From: Pseudofabraea citricarpa
Taxonomy: Eukaryota; Ascomycota; Leotiomycetes; Helotiales; Dermateaceae
Assembly: GCA_029641185.1 (NCBI GenBank)
Contig: JAPWGK010000026.1
Location: forward strand, 124,001 to 188,000
Direction: 5' to 3'
DNA length: 64,000 nucleotides
Under the pieces are notes generated by a model. The model did no database searches, had not been told where the DNA came from, and saw only the letters and a list, made by a program, of their open reading frames with translations. Each line of letters starts with the position of its first letter. Within the stretch, counting starts at the first letter, position 1. Position numbers and translations under genes: made by a program. This document shows positions 1-11,751 of this stretch, one piece after another.

Positions 1-345
1 TACGAGGTCCCCTCCCCTCCCCTACCCTGCCCGGTCCTGCTTCTCTCCTCTCCTCTCTCTTCTTCTCATGCACCCACACCTCCATTCTGTATCCTCTCAG
101 CCTGCATTCTGCATCCACCTCTGACGAATCGTAAAAGAAGAAGAAGACGCATCCCAAACATCCATCCATCCCACAGCAACCAACACACAACACAACATAC
201 CAGACCGCCTCGATTTCGCTCCGGTCCGTAGCAGGCCGAACCCAGCCGACGAGCCCCCAGAATGGAAATAGGTCAGCTGACATGATATATCTAGACATCG
301 TAATCACTCATCCTGTTGAAAGAAAAAGAGAGAGAAAAAGGCAAA
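1..345. other. 5' intergenic region
   Basis: The first 60 bases are strongly pyrimidine-rich (C/T), as in many filamentous fungal promoters or 5' leaders. The rest has no supported reading frame and leads into the small membrane-protein gene starting at 346. No other structure was seen. Confidence 0.5.
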
Positions 346-567
346 ATGCCCATCGTTCGTCGCTTCTCGCTGACCAACTGCGCCATCGGGTCCACGGCGC
401 TGCTCTTCCAGATCTTCGTCCTCTACCCGTGGCACAAGCAGCTGGACGACGATTTCGCCCTCTTGCGGAAGCAGAATGAGCGCGTCTTGGCCCTGCTGAG
501 CGAGCGGGAGGAGAGTCTGGCGCGGAAGCTGGACGTGGTGCCGAAGGTGGTTGCGAAGGGGAAGTGA
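346..567 (+). CDS. Small single-pass membrane protein (73 aa), function unknown
   Basis: This short intronless frame starts at the first true ATG, at 346; the frame extends upstream only through a TTG and a Lys/Glu-rich stretch. The protein opens with a basic segment (MPIVRRFSL), then a hydrophobic stretch at about residues 10-28 ending in LYPWHKQ, then a charged helix rich in Leu, Arg and Glu that could form a coiled coil, and a Lys-rich tail. This layout, a short N-in anchor followed by a helical soluble part, is typical of small mitochondrial or ER membrane proteins. I do not recognise a named family. Coding is supported by the strong amino-acid pattern and GC-rich third positions against AT-rich flanks. 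Function is not assigned. Confidence 0.6.
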   Translation: MPIVRRFSLTNCAIGSTALLFQIFVLYPWHKQLDDDFALLRKQNERVLALLSEREESLARKLDVVPKVVAKGK

Positions 568-1298
568 GGGAGACGGAGACGCCATGCTGTTCGTTGCTCG
601 GGAGGCTCTTTTTTTTTTCGGGGCCGTTTCGTTTTCTACGAAAGTTCGTCGATGAATGGGTGGATAGAGATTAATATTTCGAGATACCTATTAGATGGAG
701 CGAGCGAATCGCTGTTGGAATAGAGAGATTTTAGAGTCTGGCAATTTATAAGTTCGTACCTTTAGTCTTGTCTCTGTTGTGCCTGGTTTAGAAGAACATG
801 CACCTCATATTCTGCACAATCTCAAGAAAGCACGTTTGTATTCTCAAGGTGCATGTGCTTTCGAAATAGGCTAGCCGTCTCAAAGTCATTCATCTTGAAA
901 GATTCGACTTGTCGATATACTGATACTCGCAACCAGCCAGTCGTACTTACCAACCCGGGCAGGACGTTCAACAATTTAACCGAGGACACTTCCTTCTTCA
1001 CGTTTCCAAGTCCTCACAAAACCCAAACTATATTTGATTATGTGTTCAAATATAGCTTATAACACCCAAGCAGCCTTCTCAGCAGTTATGATAGACTTAC
1101 TCGATCCCCATCCAATCTTTACGCACATGATTAGACACAACGACGCAGGCTTGGCATTACCGAGACGAGACGAGACGAGACCAGCAGACGTACTTAGCAG
1201 CGGATAGGAATCCACAGCCAGAAGCCAAGAGAGAAAGAGAAGTGTAACTTCAACACTCTGTTGACATATCGTCAGGTGAAACAAGTAACAAGCCTACT
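568..1298. other. Intergenic region with a short GACGA repeat
   Basis: No supported gene lies here. A 5-bp tandem repeat (CGAGA/GACGA, about four units) sits at roughly 1161-1181, in the probable promoter or leader of the next gene. An uninterrupted run of T follows the small gene near 610. Confidence 0.5.
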
Positions 1299-2795
1299 AT
1301 GAAAACGACCATGGCCACTGACGGCAAAGCGCGCTTATCCTCTATACCGACGACGCAGGAGGACATGCAAGCAGAAGTCACATCTGCATCCAAATCGTCA
1401 GCAGCAAGCACAACAAGCGAATCCCATAGCAACTCATCCAACTCCTCCATCGATTCCAGCGCAGCGGCAGAACAAGCAGCAGATAAACAAGGTCACACAC
1501 ATAAGCAACGGACCCAGAATATTGAAACTCCTCGTCAGCTCGAGCAACGCGATACAGGAGCAGGCGAAGCAACAGTAGCAGTAGCAGCAGCACAAAGCCG
1601 GCCGCCGGAGCGACTCCTCCTGCGCTTCGCAACAATGAACCACATGATGAGCAACGCAGGTCGCGGTCTAGGACCTACACCTGGATATCAAGCGAGGGAT
1701 ATAGGCGCAGCGGACGCGCTCTGTGCTCTCGGGAATCCGGACCTAGAGCGCCTCACTGATGAATGTGAGAGGTTGATGATAGATGAGCGGCGGCCCAAAC
1801 AACAACAACAACAACTCAAACGATCGCAAGCGAAGGCGCGTTCTGAGGAGATTGAAACTGAACGCGACCGCAGGAGGTCAGAAATAGTGGCTGGGAATGC
1901 GAGAGATGAAAAATGTTTCCAAGCGATCGATAGATATCTAGAAGATACCGGTGTGCTGTACTCACAAAATTCAACAGGACAAGAAGGAGAAGGGGGTCCG
2001 TCTCGGACGAGAGCCGCTGAGAAGAATCCTGAGTGGAACCATCAAAATCAAAGCCCAACCTACAAACCCCAAATTCGAGGATCCCAGCCAGCCCGCAGCA
2101 GCGACGAGAGAAAATCCTCGGATAATAACGAAAATAACACCTTTACTGCAGCGGGACATATGGCGACGAGGCTCGAATCAAGGCATCAAGAAGCTCTCCT
2201 CCCCAATGACAACAGCAAAGTACGCCTGATGGAGAAGGGATCAGGACAGGGTAAGAGCAAAGCAAAGACCGCTAACCCGACGAGCCAGGACCTTCAAGCA
2301 CAAGTAGCTATGCCGTACTCAGACCACCCCGGAAATGGCAAGCGAGCAGAAAACCAAAACAGCGGCAGCAGCAGGTCAGCACACGCTTCAGGAGGTACCG
2401 CAGACGCAGGGGGGTTATCTCAGCATAGCGCTAATACGTCCGCCGCTCTGCAAGTACCAGAATCGACGAGGAGGGAACAAGCTGAACATTTCAGACCAGA
2501 TGGGAAGATATCTCGCGCCCAACCGGAACCACAACCAAAAGAAGAAAAAGAGAACGAGAAAGAGAAGCAGAGACAGAAAGAGGAAACCATCCATGCAGAT
2601 CCATCGACTTATCCACCAGAACTTTCTCCGACGTCGACAGACACTGATAGAGCAGGCAAGAAACGTGCTAGGTCTAGGTCTAGGTCTAGGTCTAGCGGTA
2701 GCGGTGCGGCTGATGGATCTACGACTGATGGATCTGGGGCTGCACCTACAGCTAAGCGAGCATGTGTCAGTCCGCCTCAGGGGAAGGAAGTATGA
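1299..2795 (+). CDS. Low-complexity, Ser/Gln/Lys-rich hypothetical protein (498 aa)
   Basis: A single open frame from ATG 1299 to TGA 2795. The protein is dominated by Ser, Ala, Gln, Glu and Lys, with a poly-Gln patch near residues 168-172, several highly charged runs, and a C-terminal Arg-Ser alternation (about residues 457-466) followed by Ser/Gly. I see no globular domain, signal peptide or membrane segment, and most of it is probably disordered. The RS-dipeptide stretch resembles those in splicing or RNA-binding proteins, but that is composition and not homology. The RS run is encoded by a hexanucleotide repeat at 2668-2695. A 1.5-kb open frame in moderately GC-rich DNA supports coding. 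The long antisense open frames over it come from its biased composition. Confidence 0.5.
   Translation: MKTTMATDGKARLSSIPTTQEDMQAEVTSASKSSAASTTSESHSNSSNSSIDSSAAAEQAADKQGHTHKQRTQNIETPRQLEQRDTGAGEATVAVAAAQSRPPERLLLRFATMNHMMSNAGRGLGPTPGYQARDIGAADALCALGNPDLERLTDECERLMIDERRPKQQQQQLKRSQAKARSEEIETERDRRRSEIVAGNARDEKCFQAIDRYLEDTGVLYSQNSTGQEGEGGPSRTRAAEKNPEWNHQNQSPTYKPQIRGSQPARSSDERKSSDNNENNTFTAAGHMATRLESRHQEALLPNDNSKVRLMEKGSGQGKSKAKTANPTSQDLQAQVAMPYSDHPGNGKRAENQNSGSSRSAHASGGTADAGGLSQHSANTSAALQVPESTRREQAEHFRPDGKISRAQPEPQPKEEKENEKEKQRQKEETIHADPSTYPPELSPTSTDTDRAGKKRARSRSRSRSSGSGAADGSTTDGSGAAPTAKRACVSPPQGKEV
2668..2695 (+). repeat. CTAGGT hexanucleotide repeat inside a coding frame
   Basis: Four and two-thirds direct copies of CTAGGT occur in frame and encode alternating Arg-Ser. 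Because the unit is six bases, copy-number change alters the RS dipeptide count without shifting the frame. Confidence 0.85.
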
Positions 2796-3282
2796 AAGGA
2801 AGTGTTGCGAGGTGCTCGTGGGCATTTAATATTTAGTGGGAAGAAGTTGCTGGGGAGAGGTTGGCCGGGGATTGGGGCTTGTGCCGAGATGATGGAATGA
2901 CTGAAGAGATGGGTTCGAGGACTCGAAAACAGCCGAGTCGGTACTCTTTAGGTAAGAGGCATACCTAGGTATGTATATATATGTGAAGCGAAACCAAGCA
3001 TGGGGAAGGGGGTAAGGCAACAAAAGCGTTAAGTACCTAGGTAGTATTGCAAAAGTCGGCCTTGTATCTGACATTATAATCGTGCACACGCGTGCTTGTT
3101 ATATCCCACATCCCGTATCCCACAGAGATAACAAATACACAGTGATCAGTGATCCTCCCACCGAGAGAAGAATAAACAAGAAAAACGCCATGACCCCATC
3201 ATATCCCGCCGTAATCCATTTCATTCGATCCCATCCCAAGCAAGCAGTTCCCTCTTCCCCTGGTAATTATTGTAATCATCCC
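2796..3282. other. Convergent intergenic region with CCTAGG palindromes
   Basis: This is the shared 3' region of the low-complexity gene (+) and POL3 (-). It has two perfect palindromes built on CCTAGG: a 12-bp one at 2961-2972 (ATACCTAGGTAT) and a 10-bp one at 3034-3043 (TACCTAGGTA). No gene is supported. Confidence 0.6.
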
Positions 3283-6200
3283 CTACCACGCAGCAGCATC
3301 GTGATCAAACCTGACTAACTCCTTGCCCGCATCTTCCACGTCCTTCTTGGCCTTCATGCGCATGTAGAAGATGGGACAATCCTTACTACTGCAGATAACC
3401 TCACAGTGCATACTGCCCTGGCAGCGCTGACATTGCGTCCATAGCCTGCCAAAGCGCACTTCGAGGTCTGACACCTTGCCAAGCGTCTTCTGGTAGAGCT
3501 CGCCAACTCGCGGCGCGCAGTTGGAGCATACGGCTCCGCCGCTCTCCTCTTTTCCAACAAGCGGCTTCTTACAACCCATGCATGTCTGTGTCTTCTTTGC
3601 AAACTTCATCAAGCCACCGACCGAGGGTGCTGCGACGGAAATGGCGCGTGTATGTGCACCTGTCAGCAGCGATTTGGCTTTCGTCTCGCCGAGGATGGGC
3701 TCGAAGATTCGGCCAAGTGGCTTTGCAAGTTGGTTGTCCAGGTAATATTTTGTATCGATGGGTACGTTGTTCTCCAGCACATAAATTGGGTCTTCTGATC
3801 GTTCAAAATTCTTAGCACCTGCTGAGCCCTTGATGATGACATATGCTACTCGGTCTCCTAATGCTGGCGCTGAGCCAGCATCACGTTTTCTCATCCGCTC
3901 AGCGAGCTCGACATGTGCTTGCTTAGCAGCATAATCTGCCTTGGCGAGTGCTTTGGTAATGACCAATTTCGACATGTCAATTTTGTTTTGAAGTAGGTCA
4001 GATATTGTGTCTTTGACATAACTAAACAATGTCAGTAGAGATACTAAGAACAGACAGGATATGACTTACTCTTGAGCACCTTGAACATCTTGATCAATCA
4101 AGATCATTCTTAAAACAGTCTCGATAACATTCTGAACCAATCGACAATTATCTCTTCGCACTGTCTCAATACCCTTCGTATCCATCTTGTCGTACTTGTC
4201 TGGATTCGTCCAGTAAAGGCCCGCATAACGCTTCTTGTTGATCAGAAGATATGGAAAGTAAACTTTCTCAAACTCCAGTTTGATAGGCTTGACGAATTTG
4301 GAAGACACGTATTGTGCAGCTTCTTCCCCAAGCTTCATTGTCTCGGCCAAATCTTTTGTACCAAACTTCACCATAACGGAATCGGTGTCACCATAGATGA
4401 CTTGAGCATCGTGGGTGTATCCATTCTTGATGCTGTACTTATCCTCAACTTCTCCTTTGGTTTTCTCAATCATCTGTCGGCCGTAAGCAGTGGTGCTGCT
4501 AGCAATCTCAAGACATGGCAGTTTTCCGACTGTGGCACCAGTCAAACCATAAACACTGTTAGCACTGACCTTCAAGGCCAGTTGACGACCATTGAGCACA
4601 GCCTTCTTGAAAGGATCGGTTTCGACTGCCAATTCTCGCTTCGCTTGCTTTCTGGCAGTCAGAAGTTCTTCCAAAATTTGGGCGAGAAGACCTTTTCGTT
4701 GCTTCGTTGTGCAAAACATGTTACCTGTCGGAGTAATGATGTAATCCTCATCCTTAACTAAGCCAAGCTTTTCAACAGCGTTCTTGTTTAGGAGTGTGGT
4801 GTAACAAAGGTTGTGAGCCTGAATGATACTTGGGTATAGCGAGGCGAAATCCAGCGTCGCAATGGGGACATCATAATAACCTCTCGTAGGCTCAATGACC
4901 GTGGCTCCTTCATACTGTTCATCTGTGCCCTCGGATTTGCTATTGGGAATAACCAGCTTCTGTTCAAGTGCTTTTCGAAACAATTGACTAACGAACTTGA
5001 CTTGTTGACCACGCGCAAGTAAATAGTTGAATGGTACACCTGTGACTCTTGCCATCTCTGTGTAATTTTCAAGGCATGATAGCTTGTCCATTAGTCTCTG
5101 GGGAAGATATGCATCCTTCAAACAGTAAACAGCTAATCTTCGCCTCGACTCCGGTGTACCGTTGAACAATTCCGTAATCATAGTATGGTGGACATCTTCT
5201 TTTTGCTCTCCCAGAAACTGTGCACATACAGAATTAAGAGTATAACTTCGAAGTTGGTGATCTCTCTGTACGAGTTGTAAAAGATCTAATTGTAGGCGGC
5301 CATTGGTGTTGGTAGCTTTGGTATCTCGGTTGCCCATTTGTTTACTGGAGAAGTGAGTCTCTTTTGCTGCAGAAGTTGTGTTGTTTAAACGAGTCCACTT
5401 ATCAAATCCTGCAACTTTCAAATGCTTTGCCCGATCAAGTAGATATGGAAAATCGAAATTGCAGATATTGTACCCGATGATGACATCTGGGTCAACCTCT
5501 GCGAGGAAGTTTCTCCACTCGATCAGCATCTTTTCCTCACGCTCGTATTCGAAAATCTGAGTGTTCACGATCAAACTTGTCGTGTCCAGACAGAATACAT
5601 TCCTTACGAAAGGTTTCTTTTCTCCATACCGAGTAACGACATTGGCGATTTGAATGACAGGATCCTGGTTTGCTTCTGGGAAAACACCTTTGCGGCCAGC
5701 GCACTCAATATCAAAGGATAATATTCGTATAGGTGCCATCTTTGCCCAATCTCCTTCCGGCTTATGTGCGATTAGGTCTCTGTATCCTACGACGGCCTCA
5801 ATCTGGCAGTTCGATTGCTTTTCGTAGGATTCCACAAGCTTATATGATGCAGGAGGCGCTTCAACCCAAGACATACCAGCGATCTGTGGCCTGGTTAGAG
5901 ATGCGGGGATTCAGTATTGTAGGCACATACCTTGCAATCAACCATGAACCGAAGGATGTATTCGATCTGATCATACGTCTTGATACCGTCATTGCCTGTA
6001 CCCTTCCACATTCCTTTCCAGTTGCCGTCGCCTTTCTCAATTGTACTCCGGACTCTGTTGATGAACTTTGGGTCGGTGACGGTAATTTTCAAGTAAGGAC
6101 TCTGCTGATTTCCTTGGAACCCATACAAATTCTCGCGCAATACCATCTGCACGGAATGAACCGCTGGTTGATGTTGAGCTATCTGAGCTTCCAGAAATGT

Positions 6201-6742
6201 CTTATAACCTTCACAGTCATTTCGACCAAACGATACCGGAGCCGCTACATATAAATAATGAAGGAAATCGGTAACATGAAGCATCACAGAATGACCCGCC
6301 TAGCAATCGATAGTTAGCACGTTGAAATGCATCAACTGGGTGACCCTACCTCTGTAACACCAAAAAGTTTCACTGTAGCACCCTTCGCACCCGAAAATGT
6401 CCCTTCTTCAGCTTCAATCTGTTGGAAGGTAAGACTATCTGTCGCCGGGTTGAAGTTCTCCAATCTCGGTCGTTCCCATTGTTGATCCTTTTCTGAGTTG
6501 TTTTTCCTCAATCCAGCCATGTCCTGTGTCATTTTCTCCAAAACTTCAGATTCGAAGTGACTGGGCTGACTCGACCCAACCTTTCCTTTTGGGCCATGTT
6601 GGGAGCTCTTGAATCTCGCTGCAGGTGATGAAAATGGTTCAATCTTTCGTTTCTTCGCAGAGGTAGGAGAGGAGGGGATGTTTCTTCGAGCATTCGTCGA
6701 TTCGCCAAGAATGCGCTTCTGAGGTAGGCGTGAAGGCGCCAT
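3283..6742 (-). CDS. POL3: DNA polymerase delta catalytic subunit
   Basis: This replicative polymerase synthesises and proofreads mainly the lagging strand with PCNA. Exons (minus strand) are 6742-6350, 6299-5931, 5883-4070 and 4021-3283, all phase-consistent, giving 1104 aa, normal for the family. The start is the ATG at 6742; the frame upstream has only a TTG. Exonuclease motifs are visible: Exo I FDIE (Asp about 312, Glu about 314), Exo II NFDFP and Exo III YCLKD. Polymerase motif A is DFASLYPSI, motif B is KVSANSVYG and motif C is YGDTDS (about 751-756). The C terminus carries two cysteine clusters: CysA (CMGC...CSNC) for zinc and CysB (CQRC...CEVIC...C), which binds 4Fe-4S and the B subunit in characterised orthologues. 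The N terminus is basic with a possible nuclear signal (KKRKIEP). All catalytic residues look intact. Confidence 0.97.
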
Positions 6743-7387
6743 CACTATTTGATTTACTTTAGACAGGTTTATCAGGATGTGGTGGGAGAGGGGCGCCAGA
6801 GGAGGACATGGGCGTAAGTTTGGTTGTTGCGAGATCAACCTGTCGCGTCCCTGAAAGTTTTAGGAGCGCGACGCGATGATCTCATTTACGCGACTGAGTA
6901 ATATCACGTGAGAGGCAATTAATTGGTCAGCTTCTGTATATCGAAGTCTTTTAGTAAATCCAGTTAGTTACCTAATTCAGCTTAAACACTTCTTGGAATA
7001 TCTCAATACGAGACAATCCACCAGAAGGATTGATATACCATCGAAAGCGGCCAAGCCGGTGGTTCACTATTTCATACCAGTCAAATGATTATTTCTGGTA
7101 CACGAATTGAACCCATAAGAGATGAAAGTTTCACGAGCAATTTCGTTTAGCTAACTACCATTGAGAATCTCCGTAGGTGTACATTCATTGCTCCTCTATG
7201 TGAGTGATATTATCTGGTCCACATGGAACCATGTTGCCCAGATTCCATCACCTAATGCAAGTAAGATGCCTCGGAGCTTATGTTCGACGCACAATGCCAG
7301 CTCGAATTAAGAAGGCATGCAATGATCTGTATCAGGCATGAATGCATGTGTCTGAACTAAAGACAGACTGCTCAAGGCTTTCCATAT
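6743..7387. other. Intergenic region
   Basis: POL3 promoter region and the 3' flank of the zinc-finger gene. It is AT-rich with no supported frame and no repeat that I could see. A CACGTGA motif lies near 6906. Confidence 0.5.
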
Positions 7388-9035
7388 CTACCAATCAGGA
7401 TGCCTATTATCCCAATACGATAGAAACGCCTCTTCAGCTCTAGCTTGTTCCTCTCGGTGGGCTTGGGCAAATAGCTCTGCGCCTTTTCTTAAATCAATCT
7501 GGTTAGTGACGTATCGAACAGTATTGTCATCGTGACGACCGGCTGTAGCAGTTGTACCAGCAGTAAATTTGTCAACAACAGAAGAGTAATTGGAAGTGTG
7601 TCGAACAGTACAACGAACACCTTGTGCCTCTGAGTGCTGAGTCAATGCTGTTGCATTGGCAAAGTAACGTAAACAGCCTTGGCAGCGTAGTCGAAGATCA
7701 TAATGGGCAGCAGACTTGAGATGTTGCTTGAATCCACCTGGTGTTGCCACGCTCTTCCTGTGAAATTAATTTGATTAGATATTAAGTTTGCTTAGAATGT
7801 ATGGACTGACTTACGTGCATCCCGCATGAGGGCACTGATACTTTCGCAAGAAATCATTCCAGTATCGTCGGACATTGAAATCTGGTGCATCAGGATCATG
7901 TGCGAGGTACTCGGGATTCCGATAAGGTTGGGCAGGAGTAGGAGCTTGGTCAGTGCTGATTTGCCATTCCGTTGATGGTTCTTGCTTGTCAGGAGGGGGG
8001 CTTTGCTTGATGGCAGCCTTTAATGAACCTGATGGAACTGGATTGACAGGAGTTGGAGCTTGGCTAGTGACAGCCTTCAATGAAACCGATGGGACTGGCT
8101 TGACGGGAGCTGGCCATTGGTTGGTGATAGCTTGCAGTCTGGCTGACGGAGCACCGCGGTGGAATCTCGAGGCTTCTTGAGTGTTGACCCAGCCAGTAGC
8201 TTTCTCATCTCCAGTGCTGAATACATCACGATTCTGAGTTTTTGGGAGTGCTGGAAAGTCCTTGAGGTTATCGAATGCAGTCTTCGCCTTGCTAGAGCTA
8301 GTTCCGAAATCGATCTTTGGTAGTGGCTTGATGGTAGGTGATTTTGGATCATCAGCATCTTCCCAACCATCTCGCTTAACAGGGCTCTCAAAAATCAGTA
8401 GATCCTCGTCATCATCGAAGGCATCTGCGAAGCTTTGGTTGGGGGTCATGGGGCGTCCGTCAAGACTACCAGCTTCGGTCCAGTTGTCGCGGATGGGAAT
8501 TGGGTCCGCTTCATACTGGAGAGGCTCTGCCTTGTTCTCTTCAACATCGTCCTTAAACTTAACACCGTATTCAGCAGACATCCTAGCATCTTCTAACTCT
8601 CGCTGAAATTTTTGTTTGGTGTCTAGAGCGTTTTTAAAGTCTTGGACAGAGATGACTGGGCACTGGCGTAGTTCGATATGGCCAATAAGACCTCCAACTC
8701 TGGTAAAATGTTGTGTGCATCCCGGGCAGTAGAGGTCTTGTTTTGCGCTGTGCAACTACAGTTGGATCGCATTAGCTTGACTGATGAAATAACTTACAGG
8801 CCTGCATCTGAAATCGATCTAGAGGGTGCAAAGTTTGACTGTGGAGTGAGCTTACCAAGTTATAATGTCGCTTCAATCCCTGTTCAGTCTGGAATTCCTG
8901 GCAACAGACATTGCAGACAATATGCTTATTGCTTCCAAGCTTGTGAACCTGCAGGTCTTTCAAACTTGTAAATGTGAGATTGCATCTGTTGCAATACTCA
9001 GGTTCTTCTGGGTATGAGGATTCGTTGGCCTCCAT
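7388..9035 (-). CDS. C2H2 zinc-finger protein (496 aa)
   Basis: Exons (minus) are 9035-8856, 8755-7815 and 7757-7388, giving 496 aa from ATG 9035. Zinc-finger-like units sit at both ends. Two at the N terminus (CNRCNLTF...H..H and CNVCCQEF...HYNLLH, the second completed across intron 1) are followed by a third (CPGCTQHF...H). Toward the C terminus are a CPHAGC...H..H finger spanning intron 2 and a CQGCLRYF...H finger. The middle 200 residues are Pro/Ser/Asp-rich and contain three imperfect repeats of a 'P-V-P-S-x-S-L-K-A' type unit, encoded near 7960-8120. Split finger clusters with a linker occur in many fungal proteins annotated only as C2H2-domain proteins. RNA- or DNA-binding is likely from the fold; the target is unknown. 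Confidence 0.88.
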
Positions 9036-10110
9036 GGTGGAGATAAAGACAAGGTCAACGGAGGTGGGAGAGAAGAGGGGTGGAATTGAGGGAGATGGAA
9101 GATGTTTGAAATGCGATGAAAGATCGAACTGCGCTTTCTTATTGTAGAAAGGAACGAGGTTGAACGCGGCAGTGGGATTTTACGCACCCATTCACGCTAG
9201 CGCGTTTCCTGCTCCTCGCTAAACTTAGCAGGAGCAGCTATTTACAACTGTCGCCGCTTCAAAAATAATGACCTCGCTATATTTTCAGATCTCTGCCTTA
9301 GGAATCTGATAGGAAGCAATCACTTGTGGGTGACTTTCCTCACAACAGTTGAAACCATTTGTTCTCAGTTTGGATTCCAGAACCTATCAAGTACAAGTCG
9401 GAAGAAGACGGCCTATCTTATCTAACTAGGAATAAGCAACAGATGTACTCGTATTTGAGTGAAATATGCATTTTCAATAGGAATAGGCACTAATTCAAAT
9501 GTCTTGATTCATAAGATTGTTAATCTTCAGAACATTATAGTTTCCTGCTGCTCTTCGATATGACAGAACAGATGATACAGACTAGTGAATCACAGTTTGG
9601 CGGTGCCAACTTGGCTGGCCATTTAGCAAGGCACGGGAACTGTCACTTAGTGATCACCCACTGTCATCCTCTTCACTATACTAAGACAAAAGTATAAGTA
9701 ATCATAGATAGAGAGGATCAAGAGTTGACGTAGTGTCTAATCATCGACGAAAGTTCGTAGGTTTAGAGGGGATGTGCATCCAAAAGGAATGGAGTGAGAT
9801 AAATTTGGGTCTTTGAAGAGCATTCTACAAGCAAAGAAGGGATCAGATAGACCTTGCACAAGTAGCATCAAAAACACAATTACTTGCTCAGTACTCCGAA
9901 CATACAGAAGGTAGTTATGATCAAATGACGTTGGCTGTGGCAGTGCAGTGTGGTCGTGGGGTTGGAGTCGGAGTCTTAAAATAGACGATCGGTCAATCAT
10001 TTATCCGTTCGATCTTGGTGTTTCGTCAGCTCCGGTACTAACAACTCCTGACCCAGCTCAACTTTACGAGTAACATCTACCCGCAGGTTTTCAATTATGC
10101 ACTCTCCGTA
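9036..10110. other. Divergent promoter region
   Basis: Over 1 kb between the divergently transcribed zinc-finger gene (-) and PFA3 (+). There is a polypurine stretch just upstream of the zinc-finger start (about 9060-9110). I see no supported gene or strong repeat. Confidence 0.5.
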
Positions 10111-11751
10111 ATGGCAACTCTTGCGCCTCCGAGCCCCCATCATTCACCTACAAGAATGCCTCGAAAATGGGCTAGGAAATGTGAGCGCTATTGCTGTCTC
10201 GGCTTCACCTATTTCCCTCTCGCTTTTGTTTACAGCATTACGACATGGGCTGTCTGGGTTGAGGCAACAATCGGACTTCTCCCCTCAAAGAGCGCCTGGA
10301 TAGGTACGGACCCAAGTGCGAGTATTCGGGACGAGTTGAAGCTTACTGGGATAATAGGAAGTGGAACTTCGTTCCTCGGAGTCGCCTTGTACTTACTTCT
10401 GAACTGGTCGTACACCACCGCCGTCTTCACAAGTCCTGGTACTACTACCAGCAACAATGATGATTATAGCTCTCTCCCCACGCATAATACTCCAAATGCA
10501 ACGAATTTCACCGTCAAGTCGAACGGCGAGCTGCGGTTCTGCAAGAAATGCCAGGCCCGAAAGCCTGATCGCGCCCATCACTGCTCGACGTGCCGAAAAT
10601 GTGTCCTAAAGATGGATCACCATTGCCCCTGGTTAGCAACCTGTGTAGGGCTACGAAACTACAAAGCCTTCCTTCTTTTCCTGATATATACGACCCTCTT
10701 CTGTTTCGTCGATTTCGCCGTTTCTGCAACTTGGGTATGGAGCGAGATCTTGAATGAGGGAGAATACACAGACTCGCTGATGCCCATTAACTACGTGATG
10801 CTAGCCGTCATATCTGGAATAATTGGGATTGTATTGGCTGGATTTACCGGTTGGCATATTATTTTAGCCTCCCGAGGGCAGACGACAATCGAATGCTTGG
10901 AAAAGACAAGATACCTCTCACCATTAAGGAAGGCGATGCAAAACCAACATGCCCACAATTACGACTCAGAATCAAATGGTGGGCCAAATCATGGACAACA
11001 GTTGCGAAATATCCCTTCACATGCTCCTATGGACGCAAATTCAGAGAGTACCGAGATACCGTTTGGCCAAACCAGATATCATACATCATATGAGGTCATG
11101 GAACGACAACGAGCTCGTGATAGATATGAAGAGTATCTCGACGAACAAGATTCAGAGAAATTGCCAAGTGCATTTGATCTAGGTAGGAGAAGAAATCTGC
11201 TACACCTGTTTGGACCTAAGAAATGGCTATGGGCTTTCCCAATTTGCAACACGACTGGGGATGGTTGGAGTTGGGAGCCAAGCCCGAAGTGGCTTGCTGC
11301 TCGAGAAAGAATAGGCATAGAACGCGAAGAGCAAAGAGCACGTGAAAGAGCTGCTGGATGGGGGGAAGATGCTCCACAGCAAGCACCTGTTCGACAGGAA
11401 GGCGCTGGAAGACATTACCTGGACTCTCAGCCCACACCAAACCGCACTTTGTCAAAAGCAGACAGGATACTAGGACGAGATCCATCCCAGTATGCCGATG
11501 AATCATCCAGTGCACGTAGACCAAGTGCAGTATCGATGCATACGTTGAATCCGAGGGCAGAATTAGACGAGGATGATTATGACATTAGCAGTGATGAGGA
11601 TGAAGCCGACCGCAAGGTACTGGATCGCAAAGCTGCAGCAGGATGGCCTCAGAAGGTCGGAGTCATCACCAACAGTTTGCTTGGGAATACGCTCGCTAGA
11701 AAGAAGGACGATGTACGAGGTTGGGACGGTGTCGACGAGGGCGTTGACTAA
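10111..11751 (+). CDS. PFA3: Palmitoyltransferase PFA3 (DHHC family)
   Basis: This enzyme attaches palmitate to cysteines of membrane-associated proteins. Yeast Pfa3 acts on the vacuolar fusion factor Vac8. A single intronless frame from ATG 10111 encodes 546 aa. Two N-terminal membrane segments (about residues 27-55 and 88-110) precede the cysteine-rich domain (FCKKCQARKPDRAHHCSTC), the catalytic DHHC at residues 169-172, two more membrane segments and the conserved TTIECLEKTRYL region just after the fourth. The C-terminal third is cytosolic, acidic and less conserved, with the family's aromatic LWAFP segment. The order of segments matches fungal PFA3 proteins I know, including the basic, Cys-containing N terminus. 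The tail includes an acidic run (EDDYDISSDEDEAD). No oddity was seen. Confidence 0.95.
   Translation: MATLAPPSPHHSPTRMPRKWARKCERYCCLGFTYFPLAFVYSITTWAVWVEATIGLLPSKSAWIGTDPSASIRDELKLTGIIGSGTSFLGVALYLLLNWSYTTAVFTSPGTTTSNNDDYSSLPTHNTPNATNFTVKSNGELRFCKKCQARKPDRAHHCSTCRKCVLKMDHHCPWLATCVGLRNYKAFLLFLIYTTLFCFVDFAVSATWVWSEILNEGEYTDSLMPINYVMLAVISGIIGIVLAGFTGWHIILASRGQTTIECLEKTRYLSPLRKAMQNQHAHNYDSESNGGPNHGQQLRNIPSHAPMDANSESTEIPFGQTRYHTSYEVMERQRARDRYEEYLDEQDSEKLPSAFDLGRRRNLLHLFGPKKWLWAFPICNTTGDGWSWEPSPKWLAARERIGIEREEQRARERAAGWGEDAPQQAPVRQEGAGRHYLDSQPTPNRTLSKADRILGRDPSQYADESSSARRPSAVSMHTLNPRAELDEDDYDISSDEDEADRKVLDRKAAAGWPQKVGVITNSLLGNTLARKKDDVRGWDGVDEGVD

Noticed and set aside
2415..2825. Minus-strand frame with Pro/Arg repeats and plus-strand Gly-Leu repeats near 2680
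   Set aside because: Alternate frames of the low-complexity gene and its CTAGGT repeat.
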